In this document: in pieces, positions 1 to 14,105 of the stretch
How positions within the stretch are numbered: the stretch's first letter is position 1
Layout of the letters: each line of letters starts with the position of its first letter
Assembly: GCA_032622095.1 (NCBI GenBank)
Contig: CP136069.1
Coordinates: forward strand, 3,954,976-4,018,975
Length of the DNA stretch: 64,000 bases
Reading direction: 5' to 3'
DNA from: Siphonodentalium dalli
Lineage: Eukaryota > Mollusca > Scaphopoda > Gadilida > Siphonodentaliidae
The notes under the pieces: model-generated
Database searches by the model: none
The model's input: only the letters and a program-made list of their open reading frames with translations
Told to the model about the DNA's origin: nothing
Made by a program: the position numbers and the translations under genes

Positions 1-9
1 ACCATCATC

Positions 10-41
<32 letters not shown>

Positions 42-2270
42 CATATTCATCATCAGCATCATCGTCATCATCTTCGTCATCATCATAACCATCATCACCA
101 TCACTATCATTATTGCCATCATCATCATCATCGTCATCTCACCACTTCCGTCGTCATCAGCAGCATCCATCATTATCGCCATTATCATCAGTATGGTGAT
201 GATCATCGTCATCATCTTTAACTTCTTATTCTCACCATCATCAATAGCATCACCATCATCTTCATCACCATCTTCGTCATCATCATCATTATCATCATCA
301 TCATCTTCATCATTGTCACCGTCGTCGTCTCACCACTACCACCGTCATATCACCATCCTAATCAAAAGCATCACCATCATCTTTATCACCATCATAGTCA
401 TCATTATCATCATCAGTATCATCATCATCAGCATCATCATCATCATCATCATCGCCGTCGTAGTCGTCTCACCACTGCCATCGTCATCAACAGCATCACT
501 ATCATTATCAGTATGGTGATGGTCATCGTCATCATCGTCATCATATTTAACATCGTCGTCTTTCAATCTTCATCAATAGCATCAGCATCATCTTCATCAC
601 CATCATCGTCATGAGTATCATCATCATCATTATTATCATTATCATCATCATCGTCGTCGTGTAACCACTATCATCATCATCATCACCATCAGCATAATTT
701 TCATCGTCGTCATCATCATTATCATCATCATCGTCGTCGTCGTCTCACCACTATCATCAGCATCATCATCGTTGTTGTCGTCGTCATCATCATCATCGAT
801 ATCATCATCATCATCATCAATAGCATCACCATCATCATAATCATCATTAACATCGTCCTCTCACCATCATCATCAATAGCATCACCATCATCTTAATCAT
901 CATCATCAACATCATCATTATCATCATCATCCTCATAACCATCATTAACATCGTCATCTCACCATCATCATCAATAGCATCACCATCATCAGCATCATCA
1001 TTAACATCGTCATCTCACCATCATCACAAATAGCATCACCATCATCATAATCATCATCATCAACATCATCATTATCATCATCATCATAACCATCATCAGC
1101 ATCATCATTAACATCGTCATCTCACTATCATCATCAATAGCATCGCCCTCATCATAATCGTCATCATCAACATCATCATTATCATCATCGAAATCATCAT
1201 TAACATCGTCATCTCACCATCATCATCAATAGCATCACCATCATAATAATCATCATCAACATCATCATTATCATCATCATCATCGTAATCATCATTAACA
1301 TCGTCATCTCACCATCATCACCAATAGCATCACCATCATCATAATCCTCATCATCAACATCATCATTATCATCATCATCATCGTCGTAATCCTCATTAAC
1401 ATCGTAATCTCACCATCATCCTCAATATCATCACCATCATCATAATCATCATCATCAACATCATCATTATCATCAACATCGTAATCATCATTAACATCGT
1501 CATCTCACCATCACCATCAATAGCATCACCATCATCATAATCATCATCATCATCATCGTAATCATCATTAACATCGTCATCTCACCATCATCACCAATAG
1601 CATCACCATCATCATAATCATCATTAACATCGTCATCTCACCACCATCATCAATAGCATCACCATAATCATAATCATCATCATCAACATCATCATTATTA
1701 TCATCATCATCGTAATCATCATTAACATCGTCATCTCACCACCATCATCAATAGCATCACCACCATCATCTCACCACCATCAGCAATAGCATCAACATCA
1801 TAATAATCATCATCACCATCATCATAATCATCATTATCAACATCATCATTATTATCATCATCATCGTAATCATCATTAACATCGTCATCTCACCATCATC
1901 ATCAATAGCATCGCCATCATCATTATCATCATTAACATCGTCATCTCGCCATCAGCATCAATAGCATCACCATCATCATAATCATCATCATCAACATCAT
2001 CATTATCGTCATCATCATCATCATAATCATCATTAACATCGTCATCTCACCACCATCAGCAATAGCATCAACATCATAATAATCATCATCACCATCATCA
2101 TAATCATCATTATCAACATCATCATTATTATCATCATCATCGTAATCATCATTAACATCGTCATCTCACCATCATCATCAATAGCATCGCCATCATCATT
2201 ATCATCATTAACATCGTCATCTCGCCATCAGCATCAATAGCATCACCATCATCATAATCATCATCATCAA

Positions 2271-2303
<33 letters not shown>

Positions 2304-5300
2304 AATCATCATTAACATCGTCATCTCACCACCATCAGCAATAGCATCAACATCATAATAATCATCATCACCATCATCATAATCATCATTATCAACATCA
2401 TCGACATAATCATCATCATCTTCGTAATCATTCTTAACATCGTCGTCTCACCATCATTATCGATAGCATCACCATCATCATAATCATCATCATCTCACCA
2501 TCATCATCAATAGCATCACCATAATCATCATCATCAACATCATCATTATTATCATCATCATCGTAATCATCATTAACATCGTCATCTCACCATCATCATC
2601 AATAGCATCGCCATCATCATTATCATCATTAACATCGTCATCTCGCCATCAGCATCAATAGCATCACCATCATCATAATCATCATCATCAACATCATCAT
2701 TATCGTCATCATCATCATCATAATCATCATTAACATCGTCATCTCACCACCATCAGCAATAGCATCAACATCATAATAATCATCATCACCATCATCATAA
2801 TCATCATTATCAACATCATCGACATAATCATCATCATCGTCGTAATCATTCTTAACATCGTCATCTCACCATCATTATCGATAGCATCACCATCATCATA
2901 ATCATCATCATCTCACCATCATCATCAATAGCATCACCATCATCATAATCATCATCGTCAACATCATCACTATCATCATCATCATCGTAGTGATCATTAA
3001 CATCGTCATCTCACCATCATCATCCTGTATCATCATCATCATCATCGTAATCATCATTAACATCGTCATCTGACCATCATCATCAATAGCATCACCACCA
3101 TCATAATCATCATTAACATCGTCATCTCGCCACCATCATCAATAGCATCGCCATCATCATAATCATCATCATTAACATCATCATTATCATCATTAACAGA
3201 GTCATCTCATCATCAATAGCATCACCATCATCATAATCATCATAATCATCAACATCATCATTATTATCATTATCATCATCATCGTAATCATCATTAACAT
3301 CGTAATCTCACCATCATAATCAACAGCATCACCATAATCATAATTATCATCACCATCATCATAATCATCATCAACATCATCAGTATCATCATCATCATCG
3401 TAATCATAATTAACATCGTCATCTCACCATCATCATCAATAGCATCACCATCATCATAATCATCATCATCATCAACATCAACATTATCATCATCAACATC
3501 ATCGTAATCATCATTAACATCGTCATCTCACCATCATCATCAGTATCATCACCATCATCATAATCATCAACATCACCATCATCATAATCATCATCATTAA
3601 CATCATCATTATCATCATCATCGTAATTATCATTAACACAATCATCACCATCATCATTAACAGCGTCATCTCATCATCAATAGCATCACCATCATCATAA
3701 TCATCATAATCATCAACATCATCATTATTATCATTATCATCATCATCGTAATCATCATTAACATCGTAATCTCACCATCATAATCAACAGCATCACCATC
3801 ATCATAATCATCATCACCATCATCATAATCATCATCAACATCATCAGTATCATCATCATCATCGTAATCATAATTAACATCGTCATCTCACCATCATCAT
3901 CAATAGCATCACCAACATCATAATCATCATCAACATCAACATTATCATCATCATCATTGTAATCATCATTAACATCGTCATCTCACCATCATCATCAATA
4001 GCATCACCAACATCATAAACATCATCATAATTAGTATCATCATCATCATCGTAATCATCATTAACATCGTCATCTCACCATCATCATCAATAGCATCACC
4101 ATCATCATCATCATCATCATCAACATCATTATTATCATCATAATCTTCGTAATCATCATGAACATCGTCATCTCACCATCATCACAATAGCATCACGATC
4201 ATCATAATCATCGTCATCAACATCATCATTATCATCATCATCATAACCATCATTAACATCGTCATCTCACCATCATCATCAATATCATCACCATCATTAT
4301 AATCATCATCATCAACATCATCATTATCATCGTCATCATCGTAATCATCATGAACATCGTCATCTCACCATCATCATCAATAGCATCACCATCATCATAA
4401 ACATCATCATCAACATCATGATTATCATCATCATCATAACCATCATTAACATCGTCATCTCACCATCATCATACACATCATCACCATCATCATAATCATC
4501 ATCATCAACATCATCATTATCATCATCATCATCGTAATCATTATTAATATCGTCACCCCCCATCAATAGCATCACCATCATCATAATCATCATCATGAAC
4601 ATCATCATCGTAATCATCATTAACATCGTCATCTCACCACCATCATCAATAGCATCGCCAACATCATAATCATCATCATCAACATCATCATTATCATCAT
4701 CATCGTAATCATTATTAACATCGTCATCTCACCATCATCAGCAATAGCATCACCATCATCATAATCATCATCGTCAACATCATCACTATCATCATCATCG
4801 TAGTCATCATTAGCATCGTCATCTCACCATCATCATCCTGTATCATCATCATCATCATCATCGTAATCATCATTAACATCGTCATCTCACCATCATCATC
4901 AATAGCATCACCATCATCATAATAATCATTAACATCGTCATCTCACCACCATCATCAATAGCATCGCCATCATCATAATCATCATCATTAACATCATCAT
5001 TATCATCATCATCGTAATTATCATTAACACCATCATCACCATCATCATTAACAGCGTCATCTCATCATCAATAGCATCACCATCATCATAATCATCATAA
5101 ACATCAACATCATCATTATTATCATTATCATCATCATCGTAATCATCATTAACATCGTAATCTCACCATCATAATCAACAGCATCACCATCATCATAATC
5201 ATCATCACCATCATCATAATCATCATCAACATCATCAGTATCATCATCATCATCGTAATCATAATTAACATCGTCATCTCACCATCATCATCAATAGCAT

Positions 5301-7886
5301 CACCATCATCATCATCATCATCAACAACATCAACATTATCATCATCATCATTGTAATCATCATTAACATCGTCATCTCACCATCATCATCAATAGCATCA
5401 CCAACATCATAAACATCATCATAATTAGTATCATCATCATCGTAATCATCATTAACATCGTCATCTCATCATCAATAGCATCACCATCAGCATCATCATC
5501 AACATCATTATTATCATCATAATCATCGTAATCATCATGAACATCGTCATCTCACCATCATCACGATCATCATAATCATCGTCATCAACATCATCATTAT
5601 CATCATCATCATAACCATCATTAACATCGTCATCTCACCATCATCATCAATATCATCACCATCATTATAATCATCATCATCAACATCATCATTATCATCG
5701 TCATCATCGTAATCATCATGAACATCGTCATCTCACCATCATCATCAATAGCATCACCATCATCATAAACATCATCATCAACATCATCATTATCATCATC
5801 ATCATAACCATCATTAACATCGTCATCTCACCATCATCATAAACATCATCACCATCATCATAATCATCATCATCAACATCATCATTATCATCATCATCGT
5901 AATCATTATTAATATCGTCACCCCCATCAATAGCATCACCATCATCATAATCATCATCATGAACATCATCATCGTAATCATAATTAACATCGTCATCTCA
6001 CCACCATCATCAATAGCATCGCCAACATCATAATCATCATCATCAACATCATCATCATTATCATCATCATCGTAATCATTATTAACATCGTCATCTCACC
6101 ATCATCAGCAATAGCATCACCATCATAATAATCATCATCATAATCATCATTATCAACATCATCGACAATATCATCATCATCGTCGTAATCATTATTAACA
6201 TCGTCATCTCACCATCATTATCGATAGCATCACCATCATCATAATCATCATCATCTCACCATCATCATCAATAGCATCACCATCATCATAATCATCATCG
6301 TCAACATCATCACTATCATCATCATCATCATCGTAGTCATCATTAAGATCGTCATCTCACCATCATCATCATCATCATCATCATTGTAATAATCATTAAC
6401 ATCGTCATCTGACCATCATCATCAATAGCATCACCATCATCATAATCATCATTAACATCGTCATCTCACCACCATCAATAGCATCGCCATCATCATAATC
6501 ATCATCATTAACATCATCATTATCATCATCATCGTAATTATCATTAACACCATCATCATTAACAGTGTCATCTCATCATCAATAGCATCACCATCATCAT
6601 AATCATCATCATCATCATCAACATCATCATTATTATCATTATCATCATCATCGTAATCATCATTAACATCGTAATCTCACCATCATAATCAACAGCATCA
6701 CCATCATCATAATCATCATCACCATCATTATAATCATCATCAACATCATCAGTATCATCATCATCATCGTAATCATAATTAACATCGTCATCTCACCATC
6801 ATCATCAATAGCATCACCATCATAATAATCATCATCATTATCATCATCATCATCGTAATCATCATTAACATCGTCATCTCACCATCATCACCAATAGCAT
6901 CACCATCATCATAATCCTCATTCTCAACATCACCATCATCATCAATAGCATCGCCCTCATCATAATCGTCATCACCAACATCATCATTATCATCGCCATC
7001 ATCGTAATCATCATTAACATCGTCATCTAACCATCATCATCAATAGCATCACCATCATCATAATCATCATCATCAACATCATCATTATCATCATCACCAT
7101 CGTCGTAATCCTCATTAACATCGTCATCTCACCATCACCATCAATAGCATCACCATCATCATAATCATCATCATCATCATCGTAATCATCATTAACATCG
7201 TCATCTCACCATCATCACCAATAGCATCACCATCATCATAATCATCATTAACATCGTCATCTCACCACCATCATCAATAGCATCACCATCATCATAATCA
7301 TCATCATCAACATCATCATTATTATCATCATCATCGTAATCATCATTAACATCGTCATCTCACCACCACCATCAATAGCATCACCATAATCATCATCATC
7401 ATCATCGTAATCATCATTAACATCGTCATCTCACCATCATCATCAATAGCATCGCCATCATCATAATCATCATTAACATCGTCATCTCGCCATCAGCATC
7501 AATAGCATCACCATCATCATAATCATCATCATCAACATCATCATTATCGTCATCATCATCATCATAATCATCATTAACATCGTCATCTCACCACCATCAG
7601 CAATAGCATCAACATCATAATAATCATCATCACCATCATCATAATCATCATTATCAACATCATCGACATAATCATCATCATCGTCGTAATCATTCTTAAC
7701 ATCTTCATCTCACCATCATTATCGATAGCATCACCATCATCATAATCATCATCATCTCACCATCATCATCAATAGCATCACCATCATCATAATCATGATC
7801 GTCAACATCATCACTATCATCATCATCATCGAAATCATCATTAACATCGTCATCTCACCATCATCATCCTGTATCATCATCTTCTT
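1..7886. repeat. (ATC)n-derived macrosatellite, first block
   Basis: Almost pure degenerate CAT/ATC triplets, with a longer periodicity on top. Phrases such as CATCAATAGCATCACC, CATCATTAACATCGTCATCTCACC and CATCATTATCATC recur in the same order, giving larger units of roughly 47 to 100 bases built from shared sub-blocks. Units differ by small deletions, so the reading frame is not kept. The long open frames here are low-complexity artefacts (runs of Ser/His/Ile/Met/Asp) and not genes. The block starts before the window. It resumes at 10423 and 15476 after two insertions. Confidence 0.95.
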
Positions 7887-7895
7887 CGACAATTC

Positions 7896-8399
7896 GTGGA
7901 GTGTGTGGGTCAATCCATGGCAGATGTATCCAATACACAGAGAAATATCGCAGAAACATTAAATGAATTTATGAAATACGCCACAGATGATTGTTATCCG
8001 GACGAGAGCGATGCTCATTCTGACAGCAGAAGTTCGCATTCCAGTAAACCAAATGACGTGAGCTATCATTCAGAAGTCCCGTTACACGAACACAAGCAAA
8101 CCCGACAGACGCCTACTCGCTCAGCAGATGATTCACAGGACGACTATTTCTTCCACAAGCATGGCAGTCCAATAAAAACTTCACAAGTATACCTTGGAGG
8201 ATTTGCTGACTCCGTTACCATTCATGACATTAAGAAGCACCTTCTATATAAAGACGTTCGATTCACGGTTATACGAATGCTGAGGGGTAACTGCGCTCGC
8301 ATAAATATATGTGATGATGATGTCGATTATGTTCTCGGGCACCGATTCTGGCCAAGTGGTGCCACGTGCAGGATGTGGGTTCACAAATCCTACGATTAA
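7896..8399 (+). pseudogene. LINE ORF1 C-terminal fragment
   Basis: Open frame of about 167 codons entered from satellite sequence. The first real ATG is at 7917; upstream codons come from the junction. The N-terminal part is Ser/Asp/His-rich and probably disordered. The C-terminal ~70 residues start at VYLGGFADSVTIHDIK and contain GHRFWPSGATCRMWV. This is the pattern found at the C-terminus of ORF1/gag-like proteins of CR1-like LINEs (an RRM-like fold followed by FWPxG). It ends in TAA 9 bases before the next open frame. The 5' half of the ORF is absent. Confidence 0.7.
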
Positions 8400-8546
8400 T
8401 GCATACCATTGTTTACTTGTGTGAAACATGTTATCTGCCTCAGAATGTGTAAAATTGTTGCGCTGTTAGTACTCACCTTATTTTTGTACTTAAGCGGTAT
8501 ACAAAATCAGGACGTTCACTTGTCACCAATCATATGTAACTGTAAA

Positions 8547-9947
8547 ATGGATACCACTAATCTTAATGTGATTACATGGAATGCTACAGGCGTCATGTCG
8601 TCCGGTTATTACTTGAGTCAGTTACTGAGAAGTGGTATACATGATATAATAGGTCTCAGTGAACACTGGCTCTATCAATACGATACAAATTTTCTGGGTT
8701 CGCTCGACAAGTATTATGAATACCATGCTGTGTGTGATTCCCGCCAAAGGAACCCCAATAAAAGAGGGAGACCGAGTGGCGGGGTCGCACTGTTATGGCA
8801 CACCAGAATTTCTGAACGAATAAGCCCTCTTGCAATTGACGATGATAGAATAATAGGAATACAAATAAGAATAACAGATGAATGTTTTTTGTACCTATTG
8901 CAAGTTTACCTGCCTTCTACAAATTACTCGGTCGAATTTTACGACGAATACACAAAAACACTTGGCGACGTTTGTGATATGTATAAACCATACGGCAATG
9001 TAATAGTAATGGGGGGTTTTAATGGTCAATTTGAGAAATCCGATGACCGAAACATGGCATTCAGAAAACTTGTCAAGCGAATCGAAATGGTGTCTGTGAA
9101 CCATACTTTTTGTCATGATTGTCCGCGTACGACATGCGTCCCTTTTGGCGGTGGCCCACACGAAGGAACGATCGTTGATCACATTATGATCCCACACACT
9201 CTTATTCCTTTCATGCGAGACGTGCGCGTTTTAGATGATGATGCCATCAATGTGTCCAATCACAGACCAGTTACTCTGAACATAAGCTTTGAATTACGAG
9301 ATCGACATGTAGGTAAATCAGACGCCGACGGAAATGGCATTGTAGATTGGAAAAAGGCCAAATATCAGCCTGAAATTCTTGAACATTACAACCGAATTCT
9401 TGATTCAGAATTAAACTCACCCGACCAATTAGATCAAAAGGAAACCGATCCATGTAAAATATACGATTCAATTGTAAGTGCAATATCAAATGCATCCAAA
9501 ACAACCCTGCCAAAAAAGAAATTCAATAAATGCCTGAAACCCTTCTGGAACGAAAATTTTAAAACCATGCATATGAATATGCGGCAAATTTGGGTGAATG
9601 AAGGCAGGCCTCGCGCAGATACTCACTTGGAAAGTTATATAAAATATAAAAATGCGAAATGTGACTTCCGTAGAGAATATAGAAAAGCATCTAGTAAATA
9701 CCTGGCCGAACAAAATGATGAAATTGATAAACGTGCTCAAATTGATCAGAACTATTTATTCCGTATTTTACACACGAAACGTCAGAAAAATCACATCGAT
9801 AAGAACGCATTTTTTTCATATGAGGGACAAACTCTTCGTCATGATCACGAAATTTCAGAAGGATGGGCATCTTACTTTGAAAAATTATATTCCCCGCTAT
9901 ATGATATAGACCAGAGTTTGACACACAGCACTTCAACTATGCAATGA
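8547..9947 (+). pseudogene. LINE ORF2 endonuclease region, degenerate
   Basis: The frame is open from 8409, but the likely ORF2 start is the ATG at 8547, just before NVITWNATG. APE endonuclease motifs appear in order: WNATG, LSEHWL (catalytic Glu), GGVALLW, LQVYLPS, MGGFNGQF, VDHIMIP and SNHRPV. Two catalytic positions are altered: the usual GDFN is GGFN and the usual SDH is SNH. The nuclease is therefore probably dead. A basic linker (FRREYRKASSKYL) and the pre-RT segment follow. The frame stops at 9945-9947 and resumes in another frame, so the ORF is broken by at least one frameshift. Confidence 0.85.
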
Positions 9948-10422
9948 ATTTGTTACACGAAAAACCACCAGCAATCAGCATGGTGATAATTATAATGACA
10001 TACTCTTTTGTGTAACTCCACTTGAATTACTTTCTGTTTATCGCAGCCTGAGTTTTGGAAAAGCAACTGGTTGGGATGGCATATCGAATGAACACCTGAT
10101 ATATGGAAGCCATAAGTTAACTCAGACGGTATCTAATCTTATGACAGTCATGATTCAAACACAAATTATCCCTTCACAGATGAAACGTGGTGTAATCATA
10201 ACACTATACAAAGGTGGTTCAAAATCCAGAACTGACTTTGATAGTTTCAGAGCTATAACGCTGATGCCCACTTTATACAAGTTACTCGAAAAGATTTTAC
10301 AAACTAGAATAGAATTATACGCCCCAAAATTACTTAATGTACATCCGCTTCAACACGGTTTCCAAAAGGGCATAAGCGCAACAATGACGTCATATGTAAT
10401 GAAAGAATGTATCGCATATCGT
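9948..10422 (+). pseudogene. LINE reverse transcriptase N-terminal fragment
   Basis: After the frameshift the RT domain continues in frame 1: LSFGKATGWDGISNEHL (entry motif), KRGVIITLYKGG, FRAITLMPTLYKLLEKIL (RT block 2) and HPLQHGFQKGISAT (RT block 3). It breaks off at about 10422, where codons turn into His/Asn runs of the ATC satellite. The catalytic FADD block, thumb and 3' UTR are missing, so the fragment cannot be active. Confidence 0.85.
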
Positions 10423-13400
10423 CATCATAATCATCATCACCAACATCATCAGTATCATCATCATCATCGTAATCATCACTAACATCGTCATCTCACCATC
10501 ATCACCAATAGCATCATCATAATCATCAACATCATCACTATCATCATCATCGTCGTAATCATCATTAACATCATCATAATCATCATCACCAATAGCATCA
10601 CCATCATCTTAATCATCATTAACATCGTCATCTCACCATCATCATCAATAGCATCACCATCATCATAATCATCATTAACATCGTCATCTCACCATCATCA
10701 TCAATAGCATCACCATTATCATAATCATCAACATCATCAGTATCATCATCATCATCATCAACGTAATCATCATTAACACCGTCATCTCACCATCATCATC
10801 AATAGCATCACCATCATCATCATCAACATCATCACTATCATCATCATCGTCGTAATCATCATCTCACCATCATCATCAATAGCATCACCATCATCTTAAT
10901 CATCATTAACATCGTCATCTCACCATCATCATCAATAGCATTACCATCATCATAAACATCATGACCATCATCATAAGCATCATCATCAACAGCATCAGTA
11001 TCATCATCATCAACGTAATCATCATTAACATCGTCATCTCACCATCATCATCAATAGCATCACCATCATCATCATCAACATCATCACTATCATCATCATC
11101 GTCGTAATCATCATCTCACCATCATCATCAATAGCATCACCATCATCTTAATCATCATTAACATCGTCATCTCACCATCATCATCAATAGCATTACCATC
11201 ATCATAAACATAATGACCATCATCATAAGCATCATCATCAACAGCATCAGTATCATCATCATCAACGTAATCATCATTAACATCGTCATCTCACCATCAT
11301 CATCAATAGCATCACCATCATCTTAATCATCATAAACATCGTCATCTCACCATCATCGTCAATAGCATCACCATCATCATAAACATCATCATCAATAGCA
11401 TCACCATCATCATAATCGTACTCACCAACATCATCATTATCATCATCGTAATCATCATTAACATCGTCATCTCACCATCATCACCATTAGCATCATCATA
11501 ATCATCATCATCAACATCATCATTATCATCATCATCATCGTAATCATCGTCATCTCACCATCATCATCATCATCAATAGCATCACCATCAACATTACCAT
11601 CATTAACATCGTCATCTCACCATCATCATCAATAGCAACACCATCATCATAATCATCATCAACATCATCATGATCATCATCATCGTAATCATCATTAACA
11701 TCGTCATCTCACCATCATCATCAATAGCATCATCATAATCATCATTAACATCGTCTTCACCATCATCATCAATAGCAGCACCATCATCATAATCATCATC
11801 AACAACATCATCAGTATCATCATCATCATCTCACCATCATCATCAATAGCATCACCATCATCATTAACATCGTCATTATCATCATCATCTTCATAATCAT
11901 CATCAACATCACCATCATCATCATAATCATCATTAACATCGTCATTTCACCGTCATCATCATCAACATCATCAGTATCATCATCATCATCGTAATCATCA
12001 TTAACATTGTCATCTCACCATCATCATCAATAGCATCACCATCATCAACATCATCAGTATCATCATCATCATCATCATCGTAATCATCATTAACATCGTC
12101 ATCTCACCATCGTCACCAATAGCATCACCATCATCATAAACATCATCATCTCACCAACATCATCAATAGCATCACCATCATCATAATCATCATCATCGAC
12201 ATCATCATTATCATCATCGCAATCATCATTAACATCGTCATCTCACCATCATCATCAATAGCATCACTATCATAATAATCATCATTAACATCGTCATCTC
12301 ACCATCATCATCAATAGCATCACCATTATCATAATCATCATCACCATCATCATCAACATCATCAGTATCACCATCATCATCGTAATCATCATTAACATCG
12401 TCATCTCACCATCATCATCAATAGCATCACTATCATCATAATCATCATCATCAACATCATCACCATCATCACCATCAACATCATCAGTATCATCATCGTA
12501 ATCATCATTAACATCGTCATATCACCATCGTCATCAATAGCATCACCATCATCATCATATCACCATCATCATCAATAGCATCACCATCATCATCGACATC
12601 ATCATCGTAATCATCATTAACATCGTCATCTCACCATCATCATCAATAGCATCATCATAATCATCATTAACATCATCTCACCATCATCAATAGCATCACC
12701 ATTATCATAATCATCATTAACATCGCCATGTCACCATCATCGACAATAGCATCACCATCATCATAATCATCATTAACATCGTCATCTCACCATCGTCATC
12801 AATAGCATCACCACCATCATAATCATCATCATTATCATAATCATTGTAATTATCATTAACACCATCATCACCATCATCATTAACAGCGTCATAATCATCA
12901 TCAACATCATCACTATCATCATCATCTTCGTAATCATCATTAACATCGTTAGCTCACCATCATCACCAATATCATCACCATCATCATAAACATCATCATC
13001 TCACCATCATCATCATCAATAGCATCACCATCATCATCATCGACATCATCATTATCATCATCGTAATCATCATTAACATCGTCATCTCACCATCATCATC
13101 AATAGCATCACCATCATCATAATCATCATTAACATCGTCATCTCACCATCATCAATAGCATCACCATCATCATAATCATCATTAACATCGTCATGTCACC
13201 ATCATCGACAATAGCATCGCCATCATCATAATCATCATTATCATCGTAATTATCATTAACATCGTCATCTCACCATCATCATCAATAGCATCACCATCAT
13301 CATAAACATCGTCATGTCACCATCATCGACAATAGCATCGCCATCATCATAATCATCACCATCAACATCGTAATTATCATTAACATCGTCATCTCACCAT

Positions 13401-13849
13401 CATCATCAATAGCATCACCATCATCATCATCAACATCATCAGTATCATCATCATCATCGTAATCATCATTAACATCGTCATCTCACCATCATCATCAATA
13501 GCATCACCATCATCATTAACATCGTCATCTCACCATCATCATCAATAGCATCACCATCATCATTAACATCGTCATCTCACCATCATCATCAATAGCATCA
13601 CCATCATCATTAACATCGTCATTTCACCATCATCATCAATAGCATCACCATCATCATTAACATCGTCATCTCACCATCATCATCAATAGCATCACCATCA
13701 TCATTAACATCGTCATCTCACCATCATCATCAATAGCATCACCATCATCATTAACATCGTCATCTCACCATCATCATCAATAGCATCACCATCATCATCA
13801 CCATAATCATCATCATCGTAATCATTATTATCATCGTCATCTCACCATC
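10423..13849. repeat. (ATC)n-derived macrosatellite, second block
   Basis: Same satellite as 1-7886, resuming directly inside the RT-coding sequence. The phrase CATCAATAGCATCACCATCATC recurs throughout. Larger duplicated segments are visible; for example the stretch around 10795-11010 recurs nearly unchanged around 11035-11260. No gene. Confidence 0.95.
13481..13800. repeat. Homogeneous 47-bp tandem sub-array inside the ATC satellite
   Basis: About seven near-identical 47-base units start at 13481, 13528, 13575, 13622, 13669, 13716 and 13763. Each is TCTCACC, an ATC run, CAATAGCATCACC, an ATC run, then TTAACATCGTCA. The unit length is not a multiple of three. The low divergence marks this as the most recently amplified part of the block. 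It lies 50 bases from the LTR element insertion. Confidence 0.93.
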
Positions 13850-14105
13850 TGTCGGGAAGTACGGATAAATATCGGGAAGATCGAAGAAGTCGGACAAGCG
13901 AAGTACTGCATATATCACCTTTACTGTCAGCTACATAATCACAATCTCATTCAATAACACAAGCACATATTGTCACATTCACAGTTCACTCACGCGCATA
14001 TAATAGCGCGTGCGTAATCACATGCATTGTCTGTTGATCACTCAGCCACAGTCGTTACCACAATTGACCGTCCGATATATACAGGGGCGTATCTAATCCC
14101 CGACA
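13850..14105 (-). repeat. 3' LTR (element orientation)
   Basis: 256 bases, TG...CA termini with inverted ends TGTCGGG/CCCCGACA. Read on the minus strand it contains CCCCTGTATATATCGG near its start, a possible TATA element. The gag-like ORF runs in and stops at 14093-14095, inside this LTR. Confidence 0.92.

Larger units (their letters stand above)
7887..10422 (+). mobile_element. Non-LTR retrotransposon (LINE) fragment, both ends missing
   Basis: Unique coding-like sequence embedded in the ATC satellite. In order on the + strand it holds the C-terminal part of an ORF1-like protein, an APE-type endonuclease, and the first part of a reverse transcriptase. The sequence then runs into ATC repeat in the middle of the RT domain, before the catalytic FADD box. 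Organisation (ORF1 with a ...FWPxG... tail, AP endonuclease, RT) fits the CR1/jockey-like superfamily; the exact clade is not determined. LINEs normally lose 5' sequence, so loss of the 3' end here implies later rearrangement or capture of a fragment by the satellite. Confidence 0.88.

Noticed and set aside
193-566. Open frames of 73-108 codons on both strands in the ATC satellite (also 4360-4632)
   Set aside because: Composed almost wholly of Ser/Ile/Met/Asp/His runs dictated by the triplet repeat; no start context, domain or frame conservation between units.
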